NCBI GenBank assembly: GCA_033782935.1
Contig: JAWQEG010000081.1
Location: 377,001-441,000 of the forward strand
From: Petrolisthes cinctipes
Lineage: Eukaryota; Arthropoda; Malacostraca; Decapoda; Porcellanidae
Direction of reading: 5' to 3'
DNA length: 64,000 nucleotides
Shown piece by piece: positions 23,461 through 35,185 of the stretch (position 1 is its first letter; each line of letters begins with the position of its first letter). The position numbers and the translations under genes were made by a program. Under the pieces are notes generated by a model. The model searched no databases and was not told the DNA's origin. It was given only the letters and a program-made list of their open reading frames with translations.

Positions 23461-23789
23461 ATCTTTCTCTCTTCCCTTATTTCACAGTGCAGAATCACCC
23501 CTCTCTCTGCACCGAGATTTTATGACTATGCTTAGTACCCTAAAGATAAAAACTACTGACTTTCCCATAAAGAAATTACAGTACTTGACATGCCTGATAA
23601 TTTTATTAACACCAGACAACCTCCCTTTCCAATTACATCTCATCAACCAACATCAACTTACAAATCCTGATTTCCCCATGGACAAGGCCAAAGATAAAAG
23701 TGTGCACTCACCTTTGTTTCAAATCAAAGAAATATGACAGTAAACCCAGTCACCATAAACAACACACCCTGTAGTACATAAAAAGAACA

Positions 23790-24440
23790 GATCTTCATTA
23801 TGCAATATACACCGATGGTTGCAGATCTTCCACAAGAGTGGGTATATAGTACAACGATATACTCAGAAAATTCTAAACAATTCTTACCAGGAAAACCTCA
23901 GTTTTCACAGCAAAACTTACTGCAATCATAACGTCAGTTTATATTATCAAAGAACAAGGAGTTCCAATCAAATATTTAATTTTCTCTGATTCAAGGAGTG
24001 CCATTGAGGCCCTCAGAGACAACTATTCTAGGAACCACTTAGTTGCACAAATAAAAAATCGATTAAGCAAACCTTATTCCCCAAACAAAAATTTAGAAAT
24101 AAGCTGTGATTCTTGCCCGCATAGGACTGAGTGGTAGTGAAGAAGAAAACAGAGCAGCTAAATCAGCAACATCGTTACTAAGAATATATTTGCATCTTCC
24201 AAATGGTGACTATGTACATGGTATCAAGCATTATATGATCGAACAATGACAGGACCACTAACAAGCATAAATAAACTATGCACAGTGTTGCCAGGTGGAA
24301 TTTCTTCCAGTAAAGGGATAGACGAACAGAAGTCATTTTAACACGATTGAGAATAGGACACAATCATAAAACATATAGTTGTTTAAGGAATAACTCACAT
24401 GGCCCTATCCCCAAGTGTACGACATTCGACACAGTTTTAA
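23790..24440 (+). pseudogene. LINE RNase H and C-terminal fragment (I/Jockey type)
   Basis: Fragments in broken frames read IYTDGC, TSVFTAKLTAIITSVYIIKE, IFSDSRSAIEALRDNYSRN, SCDSCPHRTEW and NRAAKSAT. This is the RNase H pattern Asp-Glu-Asp used by I-type LINEs. It is followed near 24330 by ILTRLRIGHNHKTYSCLRN, the conserved C-terminal stretch after RNase H. Several stops are present. It is related in design to LINE B at 45880 but clearly another family. Confidence 0.75.
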
Positions 24441-25166
24441 CCATATAACACATTTTCAATTAATGTTAAAAAAAAAAAAAAAAAAATTATGCCTGTTTCT
24501 TGAAGGTTTCTTAGAAGATGAAAAACGAACTGAGCAAAATTAACAATTGAAGATATATCAGAGAACGACAGAATGAAATAAAATTATAAGAAAACTGTAC
24601 AGTAGGCGAGAGAAGGAGGCAGCAGGCCCATGGAAAAAAAAAAAAAAAAATAAAAAAAAAAACATGGCCGGCCCTACAAGGTCAGCAGAATAATGAAAAA
24701 CTTATTTAAAACAAGGACACAACAGGGCCACCAAAAATAATTTCTAAGATAATGTTGGACAGCCATCGGAAAACACTCACCTTGATGCGGCTTGACGGGG
24801 AGAAGAGAGGAAGTGAAGTGCCAGCTGGGCTGTCCGCTGAGAGAGTGTAGAAGTGACTCATGGACTGAAACACGGACGGCCAGACATGGGAAAGGGTTGT
24901 CGAGTGCCTCCAGCCAACTTGTTGAGTGACTTTAATCTACTTGTTTTTCTCTCTGTTTTGCCTGTCCTTTTTGGTTAGGTGTGATTTAAGCGGAAAACAG
25001 GGCATGAACCATGAATAAGGTATATGACGATAAGATTTTAGGAACCTACAGAAGGCCTGTTGGCCCTGTTCAAGTCAGCTCGTAATAGACAAGTTGCTGT
25101 CTAACAGTAATGCTTGTCCAAGGCTCAAGTAGGAAATGGGTGTATACAAGCGAGCAACATGCATGG
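24441..25166. other. Unassigned DNA with poly-A runs
   Basis: A-runs at about 24468-24486 and 24633-24661 may be retroelement tails, but no body was recognised. Confidence 0.4.
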
Positions 25167-25391
25167 TACAGCTCCGGACAGATCAATGGTCCACACCCAA
25201 TCCATCAGCGACTTGGTTTGGGCCTGGTCGGATCTGGTAATAGTTGCAGGTGGAGGGAGGGGGGATGTTAGTGGGAGAGGAGGAGAGAAATGTGGGCGGA
25301 GCTATATAGGAGGGTAACGAATGATTAGGTAGAGAAGCCGTGTGTCAGGAGGAATGAATGTGAACGGTATCGAATCACCAACAGTTTCAAG

Positions 25392-25819
25392 CAGGGTTCT
25401 TCAATCTTTTTCAGTCGTGACCCAGTTTTTTACTATGACATCATTCTCGCGACCCATACAGAAAGATATTTTACAAATGATCAGAATTATCAACCTAAGA
25501 AAATACAAGGCCAGACGCTGAAACATAATATTTATGATTAAAAGGCATTCTAACCAGAATTATAAACACTGCCTCACCTACCCTCCCTCTCTCTCACACA
25601 CTCATTCAAGAAGGCTAATATTTGTGCAATGATTTTGTTTTATTTATAATTTAATATATGAATATTCGAGTATAAAAATATGTTAGGTGGATTCATGTAT
25701 GAACTTCATATTAATTTTATTGTCACGAATATTATTATTCTATTTTATTCATGTATTTATTTTTGTGAGCCTGCGACCCAGTTTGGAGGAATTCGGGACC
25801 CGTAATTTGAAGAACCCTG
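25392..25819 (+). mobile_element. hAT-type MITE (428 bp) in left arm
   Basis: Ends CAGGGTTCTTCAA / TTGAAGAACCCTG lie between 8-bp repeats GTTTCAAG and GTTTAAAG. The 8-bp duplication and CAGGGTTCTTC-type ends with 'CGTGACCCAG' just inside are hAT hallmarks. The same insertion recurs at 30958-31387, 38253-38676 and partly 45304-45587. Confidence 0.82.
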
Positions 25820-26092
25820 GTTTAAAGAAGTGCATACTGCATTAACGTAAGTGGATATAGAAGAGAAGAAATGTGATTATTTGAGGCGAGGGTGAGGGGG
25901 AAGAGGGTAAGAAAAATGAAGGTGATTAGTTGAAAAGTAATAACAAACAAATATAATTAGAATATCTGTTACATTATGTCCTTTAAATAAGGCACTGTCT
26001 TTTGTTTACCATCGTAGTGGGATAGACTACTGATTATATATTATCCTTTGGATATTAGGCAGCTTTCACTGTATTCCTTTTATCCCTCGTGC

Positions 26093-26294
26093 CTACCCCG
26101 TAGGAGGGTATTGCCTGTAATGATGTGGGCAATACTTTAAGGGTTTTGGCGCCCCTTCGGCCCCAGCCACTAGCTTACATTTCTTCAACTGTCCCTCCTA
26201 TCTTCCTATTTCCTTCTTGCTTGCTGTCACACCTCTCTATCACCTTTTCCTGGTGCTAAATGACCTCGCTGTTACGCCACCTAATATCAATCAA
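26093..26294 (+). mobile_element. Short retroelement with LINE-like tail, in left arm (202 bp)
   Basis: It lies between 11-bp repeats ATCCCTCGTGC (26082-26092, 26295-26305). The body includes GGGTATTGCC...GGCAATACTTTAAGGG, GGCGCCCCTTCGGCCCCAGCC and a 3' end resembling the LINE A tail (GTGCTAAATGACCTCGCTGTTACGCC, then ATCAATCAA). It is either a SINE or a 5'-truncated LINE 3' end; copies start at different points, which favours truncation. Confidence 0.8.
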
Positions 26295-26710
26295 ATCCCT
26301 CGTGCTTGTAGTCCACCCTATTTATCACCTTCTCCCAAGCCCAACTGTTTTGTTTTCTTTTTCGGCTGAAGACGGTTTAATTTTCTAACTTTTTTAATAA
26401 TCATATTTGTCAACAAATTCATTAAGCTATTTACCAGGATTTTTTCTTCTAAACATGCATTTAAAAATAATCGATGTTAAACTTAAATAGGCGCCGCTAT
26501 ATGGCGTTTTCAATAAACTTGGTCTAATTTTATGCATAGGCTATATATATTACAGTATCTCTCAAGTAACTGGCAACCTTACACATCCTCCCTACTGTCT
26601 TATCCCTCTCTCGCTTGTCCTTCCCTCCTTTCTTACCGTAGGCCTTTCTTACCGTAGGCCTTACATAGGCCTTTCTCCCTTATCCCTTATAGTCCAATTA
26701 TATGATTCGA

Positions 26711-26905
26711 TTATCCTGTTCCTCTGTCCAAACAGTCATTCCTCCCTAAATCGCACCCCTCTCCTCCATTCTTTTTCAGCGGTGACCTACCCATCCCCAC
26801 CTCACTCTTATTCATATTTTTAATCAGACAATCACACTTCATTTGTTCCATGTGGTCATACCACCTCAACCAATCCATTTGTGTGACTCCACAAATTTCT
26901 TGCTG
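26711..26905 (-). pseudogene. RTE-like LINE C-terminal fragment
   Basis: The minus strand encodes MDWLRWYDHMEQMKCD and SEVGMGRSPLKK followed by a GRNDCLD stretch. This is the conserved C-terminal 'LRW-GH-ER...GRP/SPLK' region downstream of RTE-type reverse transcriptases. Only ~60 codons remain. It starts exactly where the left PAL-1 arm ends. Confidence 0.6.
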
Positions 26906-28235
26906 GGAAATATCTGCATTTACATTTGTGCTCTCACATGCGTGTTCCTCTAACAAAGTCATCCCATCATTCCGGATTTCAGGATAAGAGTTATAACTCT
27001 TATCTAATTAACAATTATGTTCGGTTATTGCAAATATGTATGTGTTTCATAGTGTGCCAGGACGAAATAAAAGTTGGGGTATATGGGCAACTCAGGAAAA
27101 AGAACCTAATTACAAGGGCGATGGCCACCGATAATGGATTGAGGCCACAGGGACGTATTTTCTATGAGCGCCATAAAAACACTATAGATACCGTACCACA
27201 TATAACGGGGACATGTTGTTTTCCGGCCACACACGATTTTGTTCATCGGTGGGGTTTCACAGAGGAATAAGTGGTCAGCAAGTTTTGGGTCAGTGGTTGG
27301 CAGGTTGGGGAAACAGAGTTTGTTGGTTCTGGGTCAGGGGTTGACAAGTTGGTGATACAGAGTTTGCAGGTTCTGGGTCAGGGGTTGTCAGGTTGGGGGT
27401 ATAACGCTGGCAAGCCGAGGTAAGGGACTGGCAGGTTAGGAGGTAAGGAGTTGGTATGATGGGGGTAGTCTTGGTCTGCATAGTTGGGGACAGTTACTAG
27501 GGATCCTTTGAAATCCACGCATACGCAAAAACTTTTCTTTTAACTTTCCAGATTACCTGCTTATACTGTACAGAATCATTAATATTGTTCTTTATCATCG
27601 AGTTGGGAACCAGCCTCTGTTACTGAATTTTATATTTCAATATTTGACACTACCAACTACAACCTTCTCTTTCATTGCACATAGGTGAAGCCTAAAGACA
27701 CCAGCTGAACAGGGCAGTACTCCTAGGGTGGATATTGAACTGGTGATAAAGGCAGTTGGAGTTCCCGTTTCTCCATCTTCATTGATCTTGTTGTGTTTCA
27801 TCTACTCCGAGAGTAATCCAACATTCACTCAAAGACAACACTTTCCCTCAGTTTACATCATACAAACAGGCATGATACACACCACAAACCAAATTCACAA
27901 TTGAGAAGGCAATGATGACTAACACAACACCCTCCCCGGAGACAATTGTGGATGACTCCATAAACCCTTCAAGGTCTGGATCTCCAGTTAACAATCTCTT
28001 GAGATGTCTTAGACTATTATCTGACTCACTCCAAATTACAGTAACTTCTGCAACATACTGTATGAGGATTATCAACAAATTTTCCTGCTGCTGAGCTGCA
28101 CCTATCCTCCAGTAAGCCTCTCTTATTCTTTCTCTCCAAAACCCAAGTGTCATTGGTAACTGACAGCAACCATTTCTCTGTCTGCTTTTGCTCACTCTAT
28201 TCTTAATTTCATGCCAAAGGCGGATGCTACGTCTG
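26906..28235. other. Spacer of PAL-1 copy 1: unassigned apart from the minisatellite
   Basis: A 115-codon frame at 27848-28195 on the minus strand and an overlapping plus-strand frame are not recognisable. No splice structure could be argued. Confidence 0.35.
27268..27410 (+). repeat. 44-bp minisatellite (~2.6 to 3 units)
   Basis: The unit GTTCTGGGTCAGGGGTTGAC... is repeated with changes; each unit contains ACAGAGTTTG. The G-rich degenerate copy continues to about 27460. Confidence 0.75.
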
Positions 28236-28830
28236 TATATGCAATGACCTCACTCTCGTATTTCTCGACCATGACTTTTCTGAATTCTCAACCCTTTGGC
28301 TTCGGTTTACCTATTACTCTCATCTTAAATACATCTGCACTGTTTATCTCTCCCTCACTCTAATGACTATTGAAAATTCTATAACTATCTTACTTCAAAA
28401 CTGGATCACATTCTATCTCATTCTTCTTGCTCAGAAATCTTCTTTTAAATACATTTTAATGTTCACTAAAACCTTTGACTTTCATTTCCCATCACAGACC
28501 CACCTGGTGAACAAGTCTTCATCTTTTATATCCTCAACAACCTGAAGCAGCTGTAATAGTTCAGGTCCTTTCCCATACTCCAGACCGCCTTGAAGATCAG
28601 CCCAATATTATGAACATATTTTTATCTTTTCATCCTTCTGCTTATACTGTTGAACTCATATTTCCATTGATTGGGCTCCTCAAATCACAATATTGTTTCC
28701 GTGTCCTGTTCTATCACTTCCCTAAGACCTTTGGACCCTTCCAGAAAGTGTCATCTGTGGCCGGAGGTTCCTACTCTCATTGGTTACTGACTGGGAGAAA
28801 CTGAGGCAGTACTTTCATAATTTTCTAGTA
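28236..28830 (+). pseudogene. LINE endonuclease fragment (RTE/Jockey-like)
   Basis: Shifting frames encode LTLVFLDHDFSEFSTLWLRF and KYICTVYLS, later PDRLEDQPNIMNIFLSFHPS, AYTVELIFPL and SNHNIVSVSCSI. These follow the order of apurinic-type endonucleases of LINEs ('FSTLWLR', 'ICTVYLSPN', 'P-R-...-D-FLT', 'SNHN'). The middle third, with the GDFN block, is deleted. It is heavily decayed and unrelated in sequence to LINE A. Confidence 0.6.
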
Positions 28831-29766
28831 AAGGAATTTGGTTTACATGGTCTATGGAGGCTAAGAATTAACATGTATCCTATACAATTATATTATTTGA
28901 TAACCAAATGTGGTGGTGGCTACGTTGCATTAGCAATGCACACCTGAATCATCCATCAGAAAAAGTGGTGATAAATGTCAAGCTGTCATAAATAATGATA
29001 ATTCATGATACACTCACACACACTCTTATAACCAACCAGCGAAATATCTCTGATATTTTATACTCCTGTAGGAAGATAAATATATTTCCCTTTTAGAACG
29101 CGATATCTTTACCATCACCCATGACAGAATCCAGTAAAAGTAGAAGTTAATTTGTAGATTACCACGATGAAAAAATAATATAAATATATGAAAAGAAATT
29201 ACTGCATTTACATTCAGCGAAGTTTGACACACAAATTAATGTGCTTGTCTATCATGAGAAACATTTTTCTGGAAACAAAATATAAAAAGTATAAGATATT
29301 TATTTCAAGGCATGTACAGAATTTTACAAATAACTCTTGGACTAAAAACCACCAGGATGAGGTAAACTAATTACTGATAATGTCAACAAAATAAAAGACT
29401 AATATTGATCTGTGTGAAATTTTCAAGGCGTCCTATGCAGTAGGCTACACTCCACTAACATAATTTACTGCCCCCTATTTCTAATGTTAAGGACCCTGTG
29501 ATCGTGTATGATAATTGGAGGCTTCTGATTCCACCTGACCATGCCACGAAACAAGCTCCTTCCATATAAGTGGTGTTTAGTGGCAATATTTGAAGGACTC
29601 ATTTATTTCCAATTTTCTGACTACATCACAGGGTCCCTTAAAGAACTAATTTCGTGTTTTGTTTCAAATAGTAATGTCTTGGTGGGAAAATTATTATGTC
29701 CTAAGGAGATGTGAATATTGCATATAGTTTAGATGATACATCATATTTTCCAAAGATACCTATATA
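28831..29766. other. Unassigned AT-rich DNA in PAL-1 spacer
   Basis: No gene or repeat partner was recognised. Confidence 0.4.
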
Positions 29767-29830
29767 CAGCTGGTCATACTCCCGTGAGGCCCACCCAGCG
29801 TTGTCAACGTTGGCCGAGATAACCCCGAAA
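29767..29830 (+). repeat. Tc1-like terminal repeat fragment
   Basis: TACAGCTGGTCATACTCCCG and the following bases resemble the first ~60 bp of the element at 31766 (TACAGTTGGCTCCACTCCCG...GCGTTG-CAA-GTT). It is a lone end from a related, mostly lost element. Confidence 0.5.
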
Positions 29831-29861
29831 CACTAGTGGATAACCAGCTTTTAGTTTTTCA

Positions 29862-29985
29862 ACAACCACTCTTTTCTTTCTATTTCCTTCCTTCTTGCTG
29901 TCTCGCCTCTCTATCACCGTTTTCTGGCGCTATATGACCAAGCTGTTGCGGCGCCTAATATCAATCAATCAATCAACCTCTACAT
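29862..29985 (+). mobile_element. Short retroelement with LINE-like tail, 5'-truncated copy
   Basis: It contains only the 3' portion: CTTGCTGTCTCGCCTCTCTA, TGGCGCTATATGACCAAGCTG, TTGCGGCGCC and (ATCA)n. Confidence 0.78.
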
Positions 29986-30482
29986 ATTGAGAACCAAAAT
30001 GCGATCTACAACATAATCTCAGCCGTAGTTTTTCGAATCATATAATTGGACTATAAGTGATAAGGGAGAAAGGCCTATGTCATTAAAACTTTTTAAGAAC
30101 GAATGAGAAGGTTAAAAATATGAGAAAGAAAAGATAAACGGTAAGAAAGGAGGGAAGGACAAGCGAGAGAGGGATAAGACAGTAGGGAGGATGTGTAAGG
30201 TTGCCAGTTACTTGAGAGATACTGTAATATATATAGCCTATGCATAAAATTAGACCAAGTTTATTGAAAACGCCATATAGCGGCGCCTATTTAAGTTTAA
30301 CAGCGATTATTTTTAAATGCATGTTTAGAAGAAAAAATCCTGGTAAATAGCTTAATGAATTTGTTGACAAATATGATTATTAAAAAAGTTAGAAAATTAA
30401 ACCGTCTTCAGCCGAAAAAGAAAACAAAACAGTTGGGCTTGGGAGAAGGTGATAAATAGGGTGGACTACAAGCACGAGGGAT

Positions 30483-30684
30483 TTGATTGATATTAGGTGG
30501 CGTAACAGCGAGGTCATTTAGCACCAGGAAAAGGTGATAGAGAGGTGTGACAGCAAGCAAGAAGGAAATAGGAAGATAGGAGGGACAGTTGAAGAAATGT
30601 AAGCTAGTGGCTGGGGCCGAAGGGGCGCCAAAACCCTTAAAGTATTGCCCACATCATTACAGGCAATACCCTCCTACGGGGTAG
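30483..30684 (-). mobile_element. Short retroelement with LINE-like tail, in right arm
   Basis: It is the same 202-bp insertion as 26093-26294, at the mirrored position and with the same 11-bp target repeats, so it was copied with the arm rather than inserted twice. Confidence 0.82.
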
Positions 30685-30957
30685 GCACGAGGGATAAAAG
30701 GAATACAGTGAAAGCTGCCTAATATCCAAAGGATAATATATAATCAGTAGTCTATCCCACTACGATGGTAAACAAAAGACAGTGCCTTATTTAAAGGACA
30801 TAATGTAACAGATATTCTAATTATATTTGTTTGTTATTACTTTTCAACTAATCACCTTCATTTTTCTTACCCTCTTCCCCCTCACCCTCGCCTCAAATAA
30901 TCACATTTCTTCTCTTCTATATCCACTTACGTTAATGCAGTATGCACTTCTTTAAAC

Positions 30958-31387
30958 CAGGGTTCTTCAAATTACGGGTCCCGAATTCCTCCAAACTGGG
31001 TCGCAGGCTCACAAAAATAAATACATGAATAAAATAGAATAATAATATTCGTGACAATAAAATTAATATGAAGTTCATACATGAATCCACCTAACATATT
31101 TTTATACTCGAATATTCATATATTAAATTATAAATAAAACAAAATCATTGCACAAATATTAGCCTTCTTGAATGAGTGTGTGAGAGAGAGAGGGAGGGTA
31201 GGTGAGGCAGTGTTTATAATTCTGGTTAGAATGCCTTTTAATCATAAATATTATGTTTCAGCGTCTGGCCTTGTATTTTCTTAGGTTGATAATTCTGATC
31301 ATTTGTAAAATATCTTTCTGTATGGGTCGCGAGAATGATGTCATAGTAAAAAACTGGGTCACGACTGAAAAAGATTGAAGAACCCTG
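30958..31387 (-). mobile_element. hAT-type MITE in right arm
   Basis: Mirror of 25392-25819 with ends CAGGGTTCTTCAA / ...AACCCTG. Confidence 0.82.
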
Positions 31388-32589
31388 CTTGAAACTGTTG
31401 GTGATTCGATACCGTTCACAGTGTATGCTTCATTCATTCCTCCTGACACACGACTTCTCTACCTGATCATTCGTTACCCTCCTATATAGCTCCGCCCACA
31501 TTTCTCTCCTCCTCTCCCACTAACATCCCCCCTCCCTCCACCTGCAACTGTTACCAGATCCGACCAGGCCCAAACCAAGTCGCTGATGGATGGGGTGTGG
31601 ACCATTGATCTGTCCGGAGCTGTACAATACTATCTCCAACACTTATAGCCGGTACAGTCAGCGTTGTCAGTCCTCCTTTCCCTGGTGTGAATCCCGTGCA
31701 GCTCGACTCAGTTCTTCCGAATCATTTATTAGTGATGAATTGAGTCTGACAGTGAGGCCAAGGTACAGTTGGCTCCACTCCCGCGTTTCTCCCCTAGCGT
31801 TGCCAATGTTTGACCACTCAGGAATTCGAATCCCTAAGCACAAGTTAAAAGACTCGAAACATACTTACATACGGTCCCACAGAGTGAGGGTGGTTGGAGG
31901 GTTGAGAGAGGGAGGTGTTGGGGGACTGAGAGAAAAGGGGGATTTAGGTAGGAAACGGCAGGAGGGAGGGTTGGAGGTAAGAAATTAAGGTGTAGTGAGG
32001 AAAAATTTAAGCTATTAGAGAAAGATGTTAGTAATGATTGATGTTTATCAATTATTATTATTATTATCATTAGGCCTATTATTTATCTATTTTACGGCGA
32101 AATAGACAACTCAAACTATATAATCACGCCGTGAAGTTTATCGATCATCCTGGTTTTTTTTTTGTTTTTTTGGCGAGTTAGGTAGCCAAGACCATATGAC
32201 CCGCCGAGGAGAAGTTGATAGAGAAGTAAGACAGTAGATGTGTATCAATAATCTGCAGTCAACTGGACCATTGTAACATAATGTGACGGTAGATTAATTC
32301 ACTTCCTTCTCACCCTACCATTCAATCCCCATCCCCAACTTACAACCTCTCACTGTTCTTCTGTTCACTGGTATAACATTCTTTCCTTAATTTAACGTGT
32401 TCCATTACAAGATTAATGAATGTTTGCCACAGAACCTCATGTTTAAATAAACACATGCAGTAATTTTACTCTTTTTTATTTCAACAAACACCTGCATTAA
32501 ATAACCTGGCCAGCAGTCTGCCACCAAAGCCCGTCCACTGCTGCATCAGGATCACTCTGCAGTGAAAAAAAATAATTACTCACATATAT

Positions 32590-32750
32590 GGAAATATATA
32601 TACCGGTATATATATATATATATATAGATAGTTATAATAGATAGATAAATCAGATATAGATATAGATTGATAGTTATAATAGATAGATAAATCAGATATA
32701 GAGAGTTATATAGATAGAGATAGTTAGATATAGATAAATGCGTAAACTTG
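32590..32750. repeat. GATA/TATA-rich tandem repeats
   Basis: A ~58-bp block (TAGATAGTTATAATAGATAG, then ATAAATCAGATATAG) is repeated about twice after a short TA run. It lies between the left arm and exon 4. Confidence 0.75.
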
Positions 32751-32826
32751 ACAGCCATTAATTATAGCAGATTTTATATATTACTAAGATTATTTTATCA
32801 TTCAAACTGAAGAATATTACTTACGA

Positions 32827-33326
32827 TTAGAACCGTGTCCATCCCCCTTCCTTCTCTATAACTGCCTCAAGCTGCTCGGGCATGGAAGCACCATACTTCC
32901 TCACACTATCAGGCTTTGCTCTAAATATTTCCCACTGTGCTTTGGTGTGCTGCAGCAACTCAGCTGAGGTTCCCATGTGTATACAATTGAACCCCATAGA
33001 TTTTCTATGGGGTTCATATCGCAACCTCTACTTGGCCAATTCAGGACCTTTATGTTTTCTTGACCCTCAAACCTCACTATTCTGGCCGTGTGAATTGGGC
33101 AACAGTCATGGACAAAATTAATTGGTCCTTCATGGAATGGGAAATTCCTCTCTCGAAGGGATGGGAGAAAGCTTTCCTCAAACAACTGTATATATTTTTG
33201 TGCAGTGAATCTTCCCTCTATGGGAAACACATCACCCACCCCATACAGAGTCATACTGTATATCCCCACACATTTAGGGTCACTCGTCCACTCCTGGCCT
33301 CCTCGTAAATGTTGCTACGATCCTAT
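32827..33326 (-). pseudogene. Tc1-like transposase, exon 4 (catalytic core and C-terminus), frameshifted
   Basis: It follows acceptor TTTCCTCAG. It encodes a NIYEEARSGRVTLNVWGY stretch, then in another frame GVGDVFPIEGRFTAQKYIQL, INFVHDCCPIHTARIV (second Asp) and CDMNPIENLWGSI (third catalytic residue Glu). After a further shift come TKAQWEIFRAKP and VIEKEGGWTRF before TAA. At least two frameshifts and a stop at the exon start show this copy is inactive. Second Asp to Glu spacing is one residue short of the usual 34. Confidence 0.72.
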
Positions 33327-33516
33327 CTGAGGAAAATTGGGAAGCTAAATTATTTTAAAACATAATATTGCAATATTGACCTAATAATTGGCATAATATA
33401 TAAATATTTGTGATACCACTAATAACGATGAGGCTCTTATATTTTGATGCGGTTCACGAAGAGAAACCAAGCAACTGTTCAACCTGCAAGGAATGTTTAA
33501 CAGTTATAAAATTTGG

Positions 33517-33658
<142 letters not shown>

Positions 33659-33979
33659 TACGCGACCAATCCCGAACTGGTCGTTCGCCAACCTTATAAA
33701 CAACCCATCCCCAATCTGCCACTGAGTGAGAGTAGATTGGTTTAATTCTGTGGTGAGATTATGAGTATGGTGAAGACAGTGAGTCTCGGGTAACCTACAA
33801 GAATAAAAATGGTAAGGGCTGAGGGAGGCAATAGGGGTGAGAGTAGAAATCAGGATGGTAGCAGGGAGGGACTGAATGATGAGAGAGAGTGGGTGGAGGA
33901 GAGGTTACTGAGGTCTTGAATGCTGAATGAATGAATGGAGACTGTTTCTAACTCGTACTATATTTCAAATTATTATTAC

Positions 33980-34108
33980 CTTGTGCTATCCCTTCTCCAT
34001 AAGTGTATGCGACCATGGTTGCTGGAAGAAAAGGTTTTCTCATCAGAGAAAACAGTTCTCTCCCAAAACCCGATGTCTTTGGTCACATGCTCCTGGGCGA
34101 AGGCAAGC
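33980..34108 (-). CDS. Tc1-like transposase, exon 3 (first catalytic Asp)
   Basis: The acceptor CATCGTCAG precedes the exon, which encodes LAFAQEHVTKDIGFWERTVF, then SDEKTFSSSNHGRIHLWRR, containing the first DDE aspartate. It ends in donor AG/GTAATA. The following intron (33979-33327) holds the (TA)n microsatellite. Confidence 0.68.
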
Positions 34109-34266
34109 CTGACGATGAAGAGTGAATAGCTGAATTGATAATATAGAAAATCTCTAGCACATTGTTGCAGTCCTTTGTTGTGGATCAGCTGAAAATCAAT
34201 AATACATCTCAAATAAACAATAACAAACAGTAAAACATGATAGTATTGAGACCAGTTAAAGTTTAC

Positions 34267-34483
34267 CTGGTGTTACGGTGCACATCAGTGATGTGCTCCT
34301 TCATAGCGGGCACTCGATGATGAACACCAGCCGCATGCAGACGCCTTCTCACTGTCGTATTGGACACCTCCAACCCTAGATCTGTGGTGATGGCTGCAGC
34401 GTTGATAAATGGCTGGGTTACAGCTGCCTGGATGATTCGCTCGTCCTCCTCGCGGCTGGTTACTCGAGATCTAGGTCTGCGCT
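34267..34483 (-). CDS. Tc1-like transposase, exon 2 (second HTH)
   Basis: The acceptor ATCGATTAG precedes AGCGCAGACC, and the exon encodes RRPRSRVTSREEDERIIQAA, the second HTH (LEVSNTTVRRRLHAAGVHHR) and VPAMKEHITDVHRNT. It ends in donor AG/GTAAAC. Phase matches exon 3 exactly (..NT-R-LAFAQEH..). Confidence 0.72.
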
Positions 34484-35185
34484 CTAATCGATAAATGCAT
34501 GGCAATTACCCATATGATATTATTTCATTTTTTATTTTAATTCCTAAATAGTTTAAAATTTCATTTGAAGCATTCATGATCAACTACTTATGAAAAAAAA
34601 AAAACAGTATTTTAATCGATGTCAGTTCAACAATGCATTGGTAGAAGGACAAATTTACAATCAACATTGGCAGCAGAGTTACAAATCATGCAGAGAATAT
34701 AATAATCATCATCATTTATTGTTAGTATGATATGAATGATAAATGAAAAATCAGGCCCTGGTGCCTCCATTTATGTTAACTGCTCGTGTATACAACTACA
34801 GGTATTGAGTATGTTACGAGTTATTAAGACTTCGTTTATATAAAAAGTTCGCATAATATAGCAAAACAACTGAACAATTTTATATTTAGAAGTATATGAA
34901 TCTTCGATATTTTATTTCTTAATCTGATTACCCTTTATCCCATTGTAAATAAAATTGTTGATGGAAAACTGGAGGGCTACAGATTTCTCCAAACTATACC
35001 ACGAAATAATCCACGAGTAAGGTGGTCGCTTCATGGCATAGTTTGGAGGAATTGGTAGCACTTTAATTTATCATCAGGATAATGTTCTCTTAAGTAAAGC
35101 ATTAAATATTTATGATTGAGTTATCTCCTTTGTGTGCCCATGCACTAAAAGTAATACAGCCAAAACATTGAAAAATAACACATAC

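Larger units (their letters stand above)
25169..26710 (+). repeat. PAL-1 copy 1 left inverted arm
   Basis: It pairs with 30034-31622. It contains the hAT MITE (25392-25819) and the tailed short retroelement (26093-26294). Confidence 0.9.
25169..31622. mobile_element. PAL-1 copy 1: TA-flanked giant foldback element
   Basis: Outer ends are CAGCTCCGGACAGATCAATG and its exact complement, each flanked by TA (25167-25168 and 31623-31624). The left arm 25169-26710 and right arm 30034-31622 are reverse complements along ~1.55 kb with few differences (the right arm has a ~17-bp and a ~45-bp extra piece). Both arms carry the same hAT-type MITE and the same tailed short retroelement at the same sites. 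The centre, 26711-30033, is a patchwork of LINE fragments and a minisatellite with no transposase recognised. TA flanks and CAG ends suggest Tc1/mariner-type mobilisation. A second copy is at 38019-45834. Confidence 0.8.
30034..31622 (-). repeat. PAL-1 copy 1 right inverted arm
   Basis: Reverse complement of 25169-26710, containing the mirrored short retroelement (30483-30684, with its duplication GCACGAGGGAT) and hAT MITE (30958-31387). Confidence 0.9.

Noticed and set aside
27848..28195. 115-codon minus-strand frame with hydrophobic C-terminus
   Set aside because: No family recognised and it overlaps an opposite open frame; it lies in repeat-rich spacer.
31834..32070. Identical 78-residue open frames at 31834-32070 (-) and 35951-36187 (+)
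   Set aside because: They arise because both lie in the inverted arms of the Tc1-like element; there are no domains and the frame is low complexity.
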